Assembly: GCA_012034055.1 (NCBI GenBank)
Contig: JAAUSG010000001.1
Location: 1-64,000, forward strand
Direction of reading: 5' to 3'
Source: Leptolyngbyaceae cyanobacterium RU_5_1
Lineage (GTDB): Bacteria; Cyanobacteriota; Cyanobacteriia; Leptolyngbyales; Leptolyngbyaceae
Length of the DNA: 64,000 bases
In this document: in pieces, positions 36,794-46,142 of the stretch
Layout: the number at the start of each line of letters is the position of its first letter
How positions within the stretch are numbered: the first letter of the stretch is position 1
Notes under the pieces: model-generated
The model's input: the letters and a program-made list of their open reading frames with translations, nothing else
Told to the model about the DNA's origin: nothing
The model's database searches: none
Translations under genes and position numbers: made by a program

Positions 36794-38321
36794 ATGCCTC
36801 GTTTTGCCCCCAGATGAATCCAATCAGCTCCTTGTGTCCCATGTTCACCCGCTGGATTGGATCAATCCCAAACCGGCCGAGCACTATGACCTGGTCGTGA
36901 TTGGGGCAGGGACGGCTGGACTGGTGGTCGCGGCTGGGGCGGCTGGATTGGGACTGGGCTTGAAAGTGGCACTGATTGAAAAACACCTGATGGGTGGTGA
37001 TTGTCTCAACGTGGGCTGTGTTCCCTCCAAGTGTGTGATTCGCTCCTCGCGAGTGGCGGCAGGACTGCGAGATACAGAGCGATTCGGGGTGCAGTCGGGC
37101 GATCGCATCGATGTTGATTTCCCAACCGTCATGGCACGGATGCGAGAGGTGCGGGCTGAGATTAGTCATAACGACTCTGCGCAGCGGTTTCAGCAGCTTG
37201 GCGTAGACGTATTTTTGGGACAGGGACAATTTCTATCCAACAATGAAATTGACGTAGAAGGGACAGTGCTGCGCTTTCAGAAAGCCGTGATTGCAACCGG
37301 TGCTCGTGCCACCCGTCCTGACGTCGAAGGATTAGTCGCTGCAGGCTTTCTCACCAATGAAACGGTTTTTTCCCTGACTGAACGCCCCCGTCGCCTCGCG
37401 GTGATTGGTGCTGGTCCGATTGGCTGCGAATTGGCCCAGGCGTTTCATCGATTGGGTTCCGAAGTAACGTTGCTGCACAAGAATGGGCATATTCTGGATC
37501 GGGAAGATGCGGATGCGGCGGAAATCGTTCAACAGGTTTTCCTGCAAGAAGGCATTCAGCTCCTCGTAAACTGCCAACTGGAACGAGTCGAGCAAACTGC
37601 CGATGGCAACGTGCTTCACTTCAGCCGGGATGGTCAAGCCAACAGCGTCACCGTGGATGAGATTTTGGTTGGAGCCGGACGCGCTCCCAACGTCGAGGGC
37701 TTGAATCTGGAGCAGGTTGGCGTGCAGTACGATTCGCGTCAAGGCGTCGTTGTCAATGATTACCTGCAAACCACCAATCCCAGAATCTATGCGGCAGGGG
37801 ACATTTGCATGAACTGGAAATTTACCCATGCGGCGGATGCGGCGGCTCGGATTGTGATTAAAAATACGCTGTTCTCGCCCTTTGGCTGGGGACGTTCCAA
37901 ACTCAGTAGTCTAGTCATGCCCTGGACGACCTATACTGCCCCCGAAATTGCCCATGTGGGACTTTATGAGCACGAAGCCAGGGCTAAGGGAATTGATATT
38001 GAGACGATTAAAATTCCATTCAGCAGTGTGGATCGGGCGATCGCGGACGGCGAGGAAAACGGCTTCGTCAAAATTCTCCACAAGCGTGGTTCTGACCAGA
38101 TTTTGGGTGCCACGATTGTGGCCAACCATGCTGGCGAGATGATTAGCGAAATTACCCTGGCGATCGTCGCCAAAGCCGGACTCAGCAAACTCTCCAGCGT
38201 CATCCATCCCTACCCCACGCAAGCCGAAGCGATCAAAAAAGCCGCCGATGCCTATCGCCGCACCTTACTCACCCCACGCACCAAAACAGTGCTAGGACTT
38301 TTAACCCGGCTTTCAAGGTAG
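36771..38321 (+). CDS. Mercuric-reductase-like FAD/NAD(P) disulfide oxidoreductase
   Basis: A 516-residue flavoprotein of the pyridine-nucleotide-disulfide family. The FAD-binding LVVIGAGTAGLVVAAGAAGL is followed by the redox disulfide GGDCLNVGCVPSK, NAD-binding VIGAGPIGCELAQAF, FAD contact YAAGDICMNWKFTHAADAAA and the C-terminal IHPYPTQAEAIKKAAD. The Cys pair and the His region match dihydrolipoyl dehydrogenase or MerA-type enzymes. It lacks the N-terminal heavy-metal HMA domain and the vicinal C-terminal Cys pair of true MerA, so Hg reduction is doubtful. It overlaps the TVP38-like gene by 23 nt. ATG 36771 (MSQSPKTE) is chosen. Confidence 0.9.
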   Translation: MSQSPKTECLVLPPDESNQLLVSHVHPLDWINPKPAEHYDLVVIGAGTAGLVVAAGAAGLGLGLKVALIEKHLMGGDCLNVGCVPSKCVIRSSRVAAGLRDTERFGVQSGDRIDVDFPTVMARMREVRAEISHNDSAQRFQQLGVDVFLGQGQFLSNNEIDVEGTVLRFQKAVIATGARATRPDVEGLVAAGFLTNETVFSLTERPRRLAVIGAGPIGCELAQAFHRLGSEVTLLHKNGHILDREDADAAEIVQQVFLQEGIQLLVNCQLERVEQTADGNVLHFSRDGQANSVTVDEILVGAGRAPNVEGLNLEQVGVQYDSRQGVVVNDYLQTTNPRIYAAGDICMNWKFTHAADAAARIVIKNTLFSPFGWGRSKLSSLVMPWTTYTAPEIAHVGLYEHEARAKGIDIETIKIPFSSVDRAIADGEENGFVKILHKRGSDQILGATIVANHAGEMISEITLAIVAKAGLSKLSSVIHPYPTQAEAIKKAADAYRRTLLTPRTKTVLGLLTRLSR

Positions 38322-38736
38322 TCCGGGAAAAGAGGTGTAACGCTTTCTTGAATTTGCCACTCGTCAATGGGTGCCGGGTTTAGACTGTGGACATCTGATG
38401 AAAGACTACCCGCCGGGGTAGTAGTTGAGCCAAATCAAACTTTTCAAAATAGAAGCATCTATCAACGGCATTAAACCTTGTCCACGTCCAGACCTGAAGT
38501 TTTTCTGAAGGGAAAGCTACAGATTCCGGGCTGGACGTGATTTACACTCTTCAACTTGGCTTAGGAATGCGAATTTAATAAAACCGCAATCTTTTGTAGG
38601 GGCGGGTTTTGCCGATCACTTCTGGTTTAAGGGTTCAATCATCTGCTAAACCCGCCCCTACGCCAATGAATTTTTGCATGGTATTAAATCCACGTTCCTT
38701 AGGGTTTACCAACAAAGCGTTACCTCTTCATCCCCC
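38322..38736. other. Intergenic, two repeats, no gene seen
   Basis: It holds an inverted copy of the 75-bp element (38471-38544: TTAAACCTTGTCCACGTCC ... CTGGACGTGATTTA) and a TAGGGGCGGGTTT hairpin (38596-38661). No coding frame was seen; the promoter for the downstream haemagglutinin should be near. Confidence 0.65.
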
Positions 38737-40815
38737 ATGAAACTCACATTTGCGATCGCCCAACTGTTGCTTGTGACAACGGTTGTGGTGGAGGCATTGC
38801 ACCCTCATGCATCCGCTCAGATTAGCGGAGCACCGGACGGAACCAACACGGTCGTTAATCAAGTCGGCAATACAGCTAACATCACCGGCGGCACCCAGGC
38901 TGGCAGCAACCTGTTTCACAGCTTTGAGCAGTTTGGATTGAGTGCTGGACAAATTGCTAATTTTATCCCCGGTGCCGCCATCCAAACCGTTTTAGGACGG
39001 GTCACGGGTGGCAATGCGTCGGTGATTGATGGTTTGATTCAAGTCACAGGCAGCAACGCTAATCTGTACCTGATGAATCCAGCTGGTGTTATTTTTGGCC
39101 CAAATGCCAGCCTGAATGTTCCTGGCTCGTTTACGGCAACCACAGCGAATGGAATTGGGTTTGGCTGTGGAGCATTGATTGACGGGTGTGGGAATTGGTT
39201 TAATGCCGTCGGAGCGAATGACTATGCGTCACTGGTTGGCAATCCAGGCGGCTTTGCCTTCACCATGAATCAACCGGGGGCGATCGTCAACGCCGGAACC
39301 CTGGCTGTTCCCACCGGACAAACGCTGAGTTTAGTCGGCGGCACCGTTGTCAGCACGGGAACATTGTCAGCTCCGGGAGGGCAGGTTGTAATTGCCACGG
39401 TTCCGGGTCAAAACTTTGTCCGCATTAGTGAAACCGGGCAATTGCTCAGTCTGGAGGTGCGATCGCTCACCGCTACCGAGAGTCTACCCAACACTTGGGC
39501 ACTGGCGATCGCTACCCTGCCCCAGCTACTCACAGGCTCAGGCTTTGGGAATGCAACCGGACTGGTCGATAACGGCGATGGCACCGTTTCTCTGGCTGGC
39601 TCAGGGGTACGGATTGAGAATGGGGATTTGGTGACCGCGAATGTTTCAGATAGCCCGATTACTGGCCCCAATGCCGTGTTCATGTCGGCGACTAGAACCT
39701 TAACGGTTGGAACGGTTGAAACCTTTGGCAACGGTGTTGGTTTTCCGCCAGAGTCTCAATCGATTATTCGACTATCGGCAACGGGCGCTATCACGGCTGG
39801 AGCCATTGATACCCAAACGGGATTCGGGGGGTATTCTGTCCAGCTCACGTCTACAACTGGGAACATTACCGTTGAAACAATCAGCGCTGGGCAGGGAGGC
39901 ATTGACATTACAGCCGCCGGACTGTTTAGGGCGATCGGCACATTCAGCCCGCCTGGATATAGCACTGAGCTAATTGATTATCCCTCTCAAGATCCTGAGT
40001 TTCTGCCATTTATTACCAGCAAGACTGGGTTAACAGAAGCGGAGTATTTCTCACTGCCATTTCCGGGTACAACCACTGGAGTCAGGGTTCCCGCACCGGT
40101 GAGTGTCCGAACGTACCTGGGTGACATCACCATTCGGCATGGAGGAGGATCCAACCTCCAGTACACCGATTCAGGACTGGTTGCCAGTGGCAATGCTCCC
40201 TTCGTCGTTGGTCCGCGTTACACTCCGGCAACCGGTGACCCGTTTGTGCCGCTCGACCCGACTGATGACTTTGCCAATTTTGCCACCGCTCCCTTCAGTC
40301 TGGTTAAGACTGGAACCTATACCCCAATTCCGATTCCGGATGGAGCAAGTGGAACCGTAGGAGCCATTGTCCGCACAATCCAGACAGATGGCAGCCTGAC
40401 GGTTGCCGTACAAGACCGAGTATTTGGGGTTCTGCCCGGACCGCAACCCCAACCCCAACCCCAGCCCCAGCCGCAACCGCAACCCCAGCCGCAACCGGTG
40501 CTCCAATCTCAATTGCCAGGTGACCGCACTGAAGTAGACGGACAAGGAGTACAGCGGCAGTTGAATAGCCAGAATTTGGAGTCCGCTTGCCCTCCGTCAA
40601 CCACGATCGCGACTACTCCTCAACCCTCTGATCCGGGCGATCGCTCCAACCAAGTTGCTTCCGGCACACCAACCCGTAATCCCTGCACCCCGATCACACA
40701 AGATGACGAACAAATCCTCAAGATTCTGGATGAGGCTCCCAGCCCCAACCAACCCAAAGAGCTATTGCAGAACAACATTTCTGCACCCGAACGGATTGCT
40801 CCCGTGCAGCGCTAG
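38737..40815 (+). CDS. Two-partner-secretion haemagglutinin-like protein (TpsA), intact paralog
   Basis: A protein of 692 residues beginning MKLTFAIAQLLLVTTVVVEA (signal) followed by the TPS domain: [75 protein letters not shown] beta-helical body follows, then a linker of alternating PQ (QPQPQPQPQPQPQPQPQP) and a tail ending in [12 protein letters not shown]. Start, TPS domain and tail match the paralog at 32.8-35.8 kb while the linker differs (PQ versus NP), so the linker has expanded or been swapped separately. The conserved tail could be a surface-anchoring or processing signal. No TpsB partner lies nearby. Confidence 0.88.
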   Translation: MKLTFAIAQLLLVTTVVVEALHPHASAQISGAPDGTNTVVNQVGNTANITGGTQAGSNLFHSFEQFGLSAGQIANFIPGAAIQTVLGRVTGGNASVIDGLIQVTGSNANLYLMNPAGVIFGPNASLNVPGSFTATTANGIGFGCGALIDGCGNWFNAVGANDYASLVGNPGGFAFTMNQPGAIVNAGTLAVPTGQTLSLVGGTVVSTGTLSAPGGQVVIATVPGQNFVRISETGQLLSLEVRSLTATESLPNTWALAIATLPQLLTGSGFGNATGLVDNGDGTVSLAGSGVRIENGDLVTANVSDSPITGPNAVFMSATRTLTVGTVETFGNGVGFPPESQSIIRLSATGAITAGAIDTQTGFGGYSVQLTSTTGNITVETISAGQGGIDITAAGLFRAIGTFSPPGYSTELIDYPSQDPEFLPFITSKTGLTEAEYFSLPFPGTTTGVRVPAPVSVRTYLGDITIRHGGGSNLQYTDSGLVASGNAPFVVGPRYTPATGDPFVPLDPTDDFANFATAPFSLVKTGTYTPIPIPDGASGTVGAIVRTIQTDGSLTVAVQDRVFGVLPGPQPQPQPQPQPQPQPQPQPVLQSQLPGDRTEVDGQGVQRQLNSQNLESACPPSTTIATTPQPSDPGDRSNQVASGTPTRNPCTPITQDDEQILKILDEAPSPNQPKELLQNNISAPERIAPVQR

Positions 40816-40885
40816 TCAGTTTTAAGCAGGGAGAGCCATCGCTCTACCCGATAGGGTGAGCGGCGGGAGGATGTCACTAACCTGA

Positions 40886-41827
40886 TCAGGCGGAGAGCGA
40901 TCGCACCGCTTCAGCAATCTGTTGCGAAATGAAAGGCAAAATGGATTCGTTTTTGCTCTGCTCTGGGCCTTCGGTAAACACGACGAGCAGGTAAGGCTTG
41001 CAGTTGGGCAGTTCGATGTAAGCCGCGTCATGGCGAACGCGGCTCATCAGTCCTGCCTTTGACCAGAGCCGTGCATCTAAGGGCAAGCCTGAACCTAAGA
41101 AGCCAGTCACCTGATTTTCGGAGTCTGCCAAAAGCACGTCTGGGTTGAGCGATCGCGCCATGAATGCCATCATGAACTGCGATCGCGCGGATGAGGCGGC
41201 GACACCGCCAATAATACTGTGCAGCAATCGGGCCGTGGCGATCGTCGTCAGCATGTTGCGGTTTTCCATCAGTTCCCCATAAAATGCTCGTTCACGCCCG
41301 TAGGGACCATCACACCAGGGTTTTTGGCAGACATTGATAGTTTGCAATTCTTCCCAGCCAAAGGATTGGAAGTAGCGGTTGACGAGATTACGCTGGTACT
41401 TCCAGGTTTCAAACGGGCCGGAGGACAACTCAGGACCACTGGTGGTTCCAGTCAGCACATCGATGACCAAACTGGTGGCATCGTTGCTGGAGTCTACAAT
41501 CATGTCTCGCATCGCCCGATCCAGTTCCGCAGACGGCTGCACCATACCGCGCTCCAGCCACTCCTGAATCGCAACCAGGTAGAACAGCTTGACTACACTG
41601 GCCGGGTAGATACACTCCACGCCGCGATAGCTGAAGCCACGCGGGGAGTATTTCCAAAACTCCTCTGGGGTAATCGCACCGCCTGTGTTGATTGGAACTG
41701 GCGGATCGTAAACCAACCAGGTCAAAGCAAGCTGATTGCGAACTAGTCCTGGAAAGGCTGACCAGGTTGCTTCTAAAATGCGATCGCCGACTTCCTCCAG
41801 TTGCGCGTCCTTATGAAAAAACACCAT
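40886..41827 (-). CDS. Serine hydrolase, class A beta-lactamase-like
   Basis: A 313-residue protein with beta-lactamase/DD-peptidase fold residues: the nucleophile in YPASVVKLFYLVAI (S-x-x-K), SSNDATSLVIDVL (S-x-N of the SDN loop), and SKAGLMSRVRHDAAYIEL (K-A-G in place of the KTG strand). There is no signal peptide; the first residues MVFFHKDAQLEEVGDRI are soluble. A cytoplasmic serine hydrolase or a penicillin-binding homolog is more likely than a resistance enzyme. It lies 70 nt after the convergent haemagglutinin and just 5' of the GmhB-like gene. Confidence 0.82.
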   Translation of the reverse strand: MVFFHKDAQLEEVGDRILEATWSAFPGLVRNQLALTWLVYDPPVPINTGGAITPEEFWKYSPRGFSYRGVECIYPASVVKLFYLVAIQEWLERGMVQPSAELDRAMRDMIVDSSNDATSLVIDVLTGTTSGPELSSGPFETWKYQRNLVNRYFQSFGWEELQTINVCQKPWCDGPYGRERAFYGELMENRNMLTTIATARLLHSIIGGVAASSARSQFMMAFMARSLNPDVLLADSENQVTGFLGSGLPLDARLWSKAGLMSRVRHDAAYIELPNCKPYLLVVFTEGPEQSKNESILPFISQQIAEAVRSLSA

Positions 41828-41830
41828 GCT

Positions 41831-42457
41831 TCATGCTTCGCGATTACTATCTCCAATCTTACGGTTGAGATCATGACTTTGTAGGATCAAGATCCAATCC
41901 ACTGCATCGGCTAAATCTTTTGCGATGTAGTCAGGCTTGGTGTGGTGTTGGTAGCGGCCACGGAGAACTTGTTCTCCGTAGCCAGTTTGAACCAGGATGC
42001 CAACGCAACCGGCATTGTGGGCCATGTCCACATCGGTGGCTTTGTCGCCCACCATGAAGCTGCGAGCAATATCTAAATCATGCTCCCAGGCGGCAGCAAT
42101 TAGCATTCCCGTGTTGGGTTTACGCCAAGTGCTGCAGCGGGTGTATTCGGCGTCAATGCCGCCTTCGGGTGTACTCAGGTAAGGACAGTAGTAGAGGGCA
42201 TCGAGGTGTGCTCCGGCTTCTTCTTTCAAGAGACGGCAGAGGCGATCGTGCAATGCATCGATGTGACTAGCTGGATAGTAGCCTCGCGCTGTCCCAGACT
42301 GATTGGAGACGAGGCAGCAGAAGAGTCCGCGCTCGTTCAGTCGCCGGACGGCTTGGGCGACGCCGGGTATTAAGTTCAAGTCTTCAACGTTGTGGATATA
42401 GCCTGCTTCGATGTTGAGGACACCGTCGCGATCGAGGAATACAGCGGGGTGGGGCAT
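41831..42457 (-). CDS. gmhB: D-glycero-D-manno-heptose 1,7-bisphosphate 7-phosphatase-type HAD protein
   Basis: A 208-residue HAD-superfamily phosphatase. Motif I is AVFLDRDGVLNIEAGYIHN, motif II LVSNQSGTARGYY, and motif III/IV FMVGDKATDVDMAHNAGC. A Cys cluster, YYCPYLSTPEGG ... RCSTWRKP, corresponds to the GmhB zinc loop. In Gram-negatives GmhB dephosphorylates heptose bisphosphate for LPS or S-layer sugar. I start at ATG 42457 (MPHPAVFLDRDG); a longer frame upstream runs through repeats and is unlikely. It follows the 42.6-43.4 kb gene on the same strand. Confidence 0.86.
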   Translation of the reverse strand: MPHPAVFLDRDGVLNIEAGYIHNVEDLNLIPGVAQAVRRLNERGLFCCLVSNQSGTARGYYPASHIDALHDRLCRLLKEEAGAHLDALYYCPYLSTPEGGIDAEYTRCSTWRKPNTGMLIAAAWEHDLDIARSFMVGDKATDVDMAHNAGCVGILVQTGYGEQVLRGRYQHHTKPDYIAKDLADAVDWILILQSHDLNRKIGDSNREA

Positions 42458-42581
42458 GGGTGGAGTTGGGAATGACGAATGACGAATGGCGAGTGGGGAG
42501 ATGAGAGGATGAGGGGACACGAATGGCGCTGGGAATTGCCGCGATCTCCTGGTACTCTTGAAGCGACAGTCCCGACGCACC

Positions 42582-43364
42582 TTACCGTCGCAGCGGTAAC
42601 CACTCTGGTACTCGAAACCGCATGAGAGTATCCGCAATCTCTCCCATCCGCCGCCGCTGATCCGCTTCTAAGGCTCCCGGTTGCCGAAAAATAGCCGCGA
42701 CCTCAAATTCTCCAGTGGCAGGGTCGCTGTAATTTTTTAACCTGGCACACAGAATGGCATCATCACCGATCGTTCCTTGCTGCTGGCAGTTCTTGAGATT
42801 CCAGGCAAAATCGACAGCGGCTCTGGGTGCTTGAATCCAGATGTCACAGCTTTCCACAAGCAGGCGAGGCGTGAGTGCGAGTCCCTGCTCTGCAAAGGTT
42901 TTGATCGTATACGGAACACATTCTGTCTTGATTCGATCCATTGCCTTCTGGTCTGCTTCTTCAACATTTTTCACCAGTGATGCCTGCCAACTGCCGAACC
43001 CCATATTGATCAGATGATTGGCTGGATCGGGGTGTCCGTAGTAAAGCCAGTTGGGAGTACCGTCGGCGTTCAGAGTGCCTTCAGCATTTCCGATCGCGAT
43101 CGCACCCGGTCCCAACCTACCGACCTCGCCGAAGAGCTGGTTGACCGCACCCGTGTTTGCCAAGACTCTCCCTTGCAGCAGTTGCTTTGCCTCTTCTAAT
43201 CGCCACTGCGCCCCTTTGGGAATCAGTGATAGCTCAAGCCTCCCCTTAAAGGCGGCTTGAACAAACTCAGGACACAGCAGGAGGAAGAATAGGATCGGAA
43301 AGACTGCTCCACACCACAGGTAGTAGCTAAACGGCTCAAGCTGAACTTTATCGCTTTCTGCCAT
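42582..43364 (-). CDS. Conserved hypothetical with one membrane segment
   Basis: A 260-residue protein. One transmembrane helix lies near residues 15-34 (YLWCGAVFPILFFLLLCPEF), with the remainder probably in the periplasm or cytoplasm. I can recognise QLLQGRVLANTGAVNQLFGE, NWLYYGHPDPANHLINMGFG, CDIWIQAPRAAVDFAWNLKN and FRQPGALEADQRRRMGEIAD but no named domain. Two Cys (CQQQG, LCARL) may pair. No family assignment is offered. It is upstream of the GmhB-type gene. Confidence 0.6.
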   Translation of the reverse strand: MAESDKVQLEPFSYYLWCGAVFPILFFLLLCPEFVQAAFKGRLELSLIPKGAQWRLEEAKQLLQGRVLANTGAVNQLFGEVGRLGPGAIAIGNAEGTLNADGTPNWLYYGHPDPANHLINMGFGSWQASLVKNVEEADQKAMDRIKTECVPYTIKTFAEQGLALTPRLLVESCDIWIQAPRAAVDFAWNLKNCQQQGTIGDDAILCARLKNYSDPATGEFEVAAIFRQPGALEADQRRRMGEIADTLMRFRVPEWLPLRR

Positions 43365-43516
43365 TGCTCACCGTAAGGTACACCATAGATACCTCTGCAT
43401 TACTCATTCCCATCTCCAAGCGTCTATTAGTGTTACGGATTACACGCTCTTTTGAACTATCCAGTCCATGATAGGCTCAATAACCCATTGCGAAGCACAT
43501 AAATCTTATTGGAGGA

Positions 43517-43588
43517 AGCGGGTAATGCGATTCGAACGCACGACATTCACCTTGGCAAGGTGACGCTCTACCACTGAGCTATACCCGC
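43517..43588 (-). tRNA. tRNA-Gly(GCC)
   Basis: A 72-nt cloverleaf on the minus strand: acceptor GCGGGTA/TACCCGC, D-arm GCTC/GAGC, anticodon stem TCACC/GGTGA with loop TTGCCAA (anticodon GCC), T-arm with TTCGAAT. The discriminator is T and CCA is not encoded. Confidence 0.97.
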
Positions 43589-43730
43589 AAAATTCAGACT
43601 CCTATTAGCATGACAAAACAGCATAGGGTCTGTCAATCTAATTTTGGATTTTAGATTGTAAATTTTAGATTGAATTTGAGGGATTGAGAGCTTTCGCCTC
43701 GTTGGTTGGGAGTGGTTCCCAAGCCTCAGA

Positions 43731-43768
43731 CACAAAAATAAGCGCATCTAGATAATCTAGTGCGCTTA
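43731..43768 (-). terminator. Hairpin followed by T-run, minus strand
   Basis: TAAGCGCA (43739-43746) pairs with TGCGCTTA (43761-43768), with an inner CTAGA-TAA-TCTAG stem. Read on the minus strand it is followed by TTTTTG, which fits a Rho-independent terminator. It lies between tRNA-Gly and the ferredoxin gene and would block transcription coming from the ferredoxin side toward the tRNA. Confidence 0.5.
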
Positions 43769-43912
43769 ATCCCTAACCCTTTCGGTGCAACGTACCCGTT
43801 TGTCCTTGATTCATAGCGTAAGGGCTAAGCTATAGAAAGTGGGTTCCGTTTAGATATTCTTTAGGATTTTGTTAAACAGCGTATTACAACCCGAATTGGC
43901 AACGGTAGTTCT

Positions 43913-44152
43913 ATGAGTGTCTGTATTCGCTTTTTGCCTGACGACGTTCTAATTGAGGCAGAACCGGGGGAACCGTTGCTGCAAGTTGCTAGCCGTGCCG
44001 GAGTATCGATTCCGACAGGGTGTTTGATGGGATCGTGTCACGCCTGTGAAGTGGAGCTGGATGATGGAGAAGCGATCTGCAGTTGCATTAGTAGTGTGCC
44101 TGCTGAGCGATCGCACCTGACCGTGAATTTGTTTTCAGACCCTACCTGGTAG
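43913..44152 (+). CDS. [2Fe-2S] ferredoxin-like protein
   Basis: A 79-residue plant-type-like ferredoxin. The cluster motif is GCLMGSCHACEVELDDGEAI, giving C-x4-C-x2-C, with the fourth ligand probably in CSCISSV. The N-terminal beta-grasp strand is VCIRFLPDDVLIEAEPGEPL. It is shorter than PetF (about 97) and lacks some surface acidic residues, so a minor ferredoxin for a specific partner is likely. It runs alone between tRNA-Gly and the convergent histidine kinase. Confidence 0.88.
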   Translation: MSVCIRFLPDDVLIEAEPGEPLLQVASRAGVSIPTGCLMGSCHACEVELDDGEAICSCISSVPAERSHLTVNLFSDPTW

Positions 44153-44197
44153 ACTGGCATACCGTAAATTCTGCTTTTGTACGGGCGGGTTTAGCTT

Positions 44198-45792
44198 CTA
44201 AATTGTGATCACCTGACTACTTTCAAACAGCCCAGAACCGTTGACCTCCAGGGGCAAATAAACGGTCATCACCTCACCCTGCCGGGGGCGTTCACGGACG
44301 ATCAGCTTACCACCCAATGCCTGGAACAGATTTTGGTGACTGCCAAATTCAGGCTGAGGCTGCCCGTTTCGGGTTGAAACATCAGCACTTGCCCAATTTT
44401 CTTAAACGCAGACTTGCCAGAACCCAGCAGTGAAAAGGTGCTTTCTTGACTATTCTGGGTCTCGTCTGGCTGAGACTGAAGCTGCAGTTTCAATTGGTCT
44501 CCAGCCAACGTGACTTCAACCTGAATATGGCTGCCCCCCGGTAGATTACGGGTGAATCGTTCAATCAGACTGGTGAGTGCCTGATCCAGGATGGTCGGGT
44601 CGCTGACCACGGCAGGCATTTTTTCCGGCAGAACAACGTCGAGGGTCATTTGGTGCTGGTTTGCCTGCTGTTGCCAGCGGGGAATGTTTTGTTGAAACAC
44701 CTCTGTTAGGGATGTACGAGTCAGGGACATGGGTGCCTGGCGTCTGGCTGAGGTTTCCAACTCAACCGCCCGGAAGATTAAGCCAAATCGGTCAATTTGC
44801 TCACTACATTCGCGATCGATGATGCCCAGCCGCCTGAGCACGTCCGGAGACAGATCTGTGCGCTTGAGCAGCGATCGCGTTAAGGTTCGAATGGTGGTCA
44901 ATGGAGTGCGCACTTCATGCGCGATCGCCTGCAGCAACTCCATATCCATGGAAGCCACTCCATCGCTACTAGACGCTCGTGTTGTCTGCTTGAATAGGGG
45001 GTCAGACGGTTGGTTTCCGAGTTTCACCTCACTGGTTCGCTCCGTCCGCAGTTCATCCAACGGTTCTGGCAAATACTCCAGCATCAAACGGCTAAACTGT
45101 GTCACTGTTCTGTAATTCGGTGCAACAGGCGGAAACCGCTGCACTAAGGCATCCACACAGTCAACCTGCTGGGAATTCATTAGCAGAATGCGAGGGCGAA
45201 GTGCTTCCCAGGCGTACTGCACCACTTCGGGCGCAAACGAAAACATGAATGCAGGGTCTTCGTTGAGCGTTTCTCCCAATACCATCACTAAACTGAACCA
45301 GGGCGTCATGACCAGGCAAAACTGCTCGGCTGCTAGGGGATCAGCGGGTAAAAGTGGCAGCACCGGGGTTGTTCGTTCATCAATACAGACTTTCTCGGCA
45401 GGAAGTAGCTGAAATGGTATCCAGGTTGGGGAATGCAGCGAATTGGCTGCCAGCGTCCAGGTAGCAAGATGGGCAATCAAGTCGGGATGGCCGAGAACCG
45501 GGGAGGGCCCCGATAGAACCACCCCTCTATTCACCCTCTCTCTGTCTACATCAATTGCACCCACTGGAGATTTACAGCCAGACAGAACCTGCTGCAGGAT
45601 TGTGCTCAATGCCGCGATCGCCCCACTCCACTCACGCTCAGCCCGCAACTGCCGCAGCGCCAAACTTCCAATACGCCGTTGGTAAGTTGCTAAGGTATTT
45701 CCATCGGAATCACTCTGCAAGCCGTCAACCATCCAGGTCGGATCGCTCAACGTCAAAACTTCACTTAAGGTTGGCAGCAGCCACTTAGGCAC
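44198..45792 (-). CDS. Sensor histidine kinase, frameshifted near its C-terminus
   Basis: The main frame gives 496 residues. A soluble N-terminal sensory region of about 290 residues matches no domain I recognise. The H-box is LLQAIAHEVRTPLTTIRTLT, followed by the dimerisation helices and a degenerate HATPase-like part (VSDPTILDQALTSLIERFTR). The frame then breaks at the T4 run 44331-44334 (one base missing): the other frame supplies QALGGKLIVRERPRQGEV and VYLPLEV and ends at 44198. Full length is about 530 residues. N- and G-box residues are weak, typical of the cyanobacterial branch with poorly conserved ATPase domains. Substrate regulator unknown; no response regulator is adjacent. Confidence 0.75.
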
Positions 45793-46142
45793 CCAATTAC
45801 CCCCTTGCAGTTATTGAACAAGCAACGTTCGATAGCTCATCATATTCGGCTACTACGAAGGTAGCTGGAATCAACATCAAATGGTAGTCGTTGAACCGAA
45901 CCAACCAGGTGGCAATTTCCGTTGCGGAACAGCTCGGCACCTGTTTACGCCTCTACATCCTTACGATACTAGTACTCTGGCACGCAGTTTTGATGGGTTG
46001 AAAACCTATCAAACCCCCATAAATTAATTTTTTCCGGGGTTTGGCAACCCCTCAAAACCACGGTGGTGGACTACTAGAACTGTTTTTAAGATTAAGATAC
46101 TCTCAACCAGGAGTTTCTAGACGTTGAAATACGGAGGCAATC
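45793..46142. other. Intergenic, no gene seen
   Basis: This gap of 350 nt contains an imperfect AACCTATCAAACCCCC-type inverted sequence near 46000-46050 but no coding frame. GGAGGCAATC directly precedes the ATG of the next gene. Confidence 0.4.

Noticed and set aside
36771-38321. True mercuric reductase (merA)
   Set aside because: The HMA domain and C-terminal vicinal Cys pair are lacking, and there are no other mer genes.
40438-40500. Microsatellite or recombination hot spot in CCCCAACC repeats
   Set aside because: It is the coding sequence for a PQ linker in an intact gene; length variation cannot be judged from one sequence.
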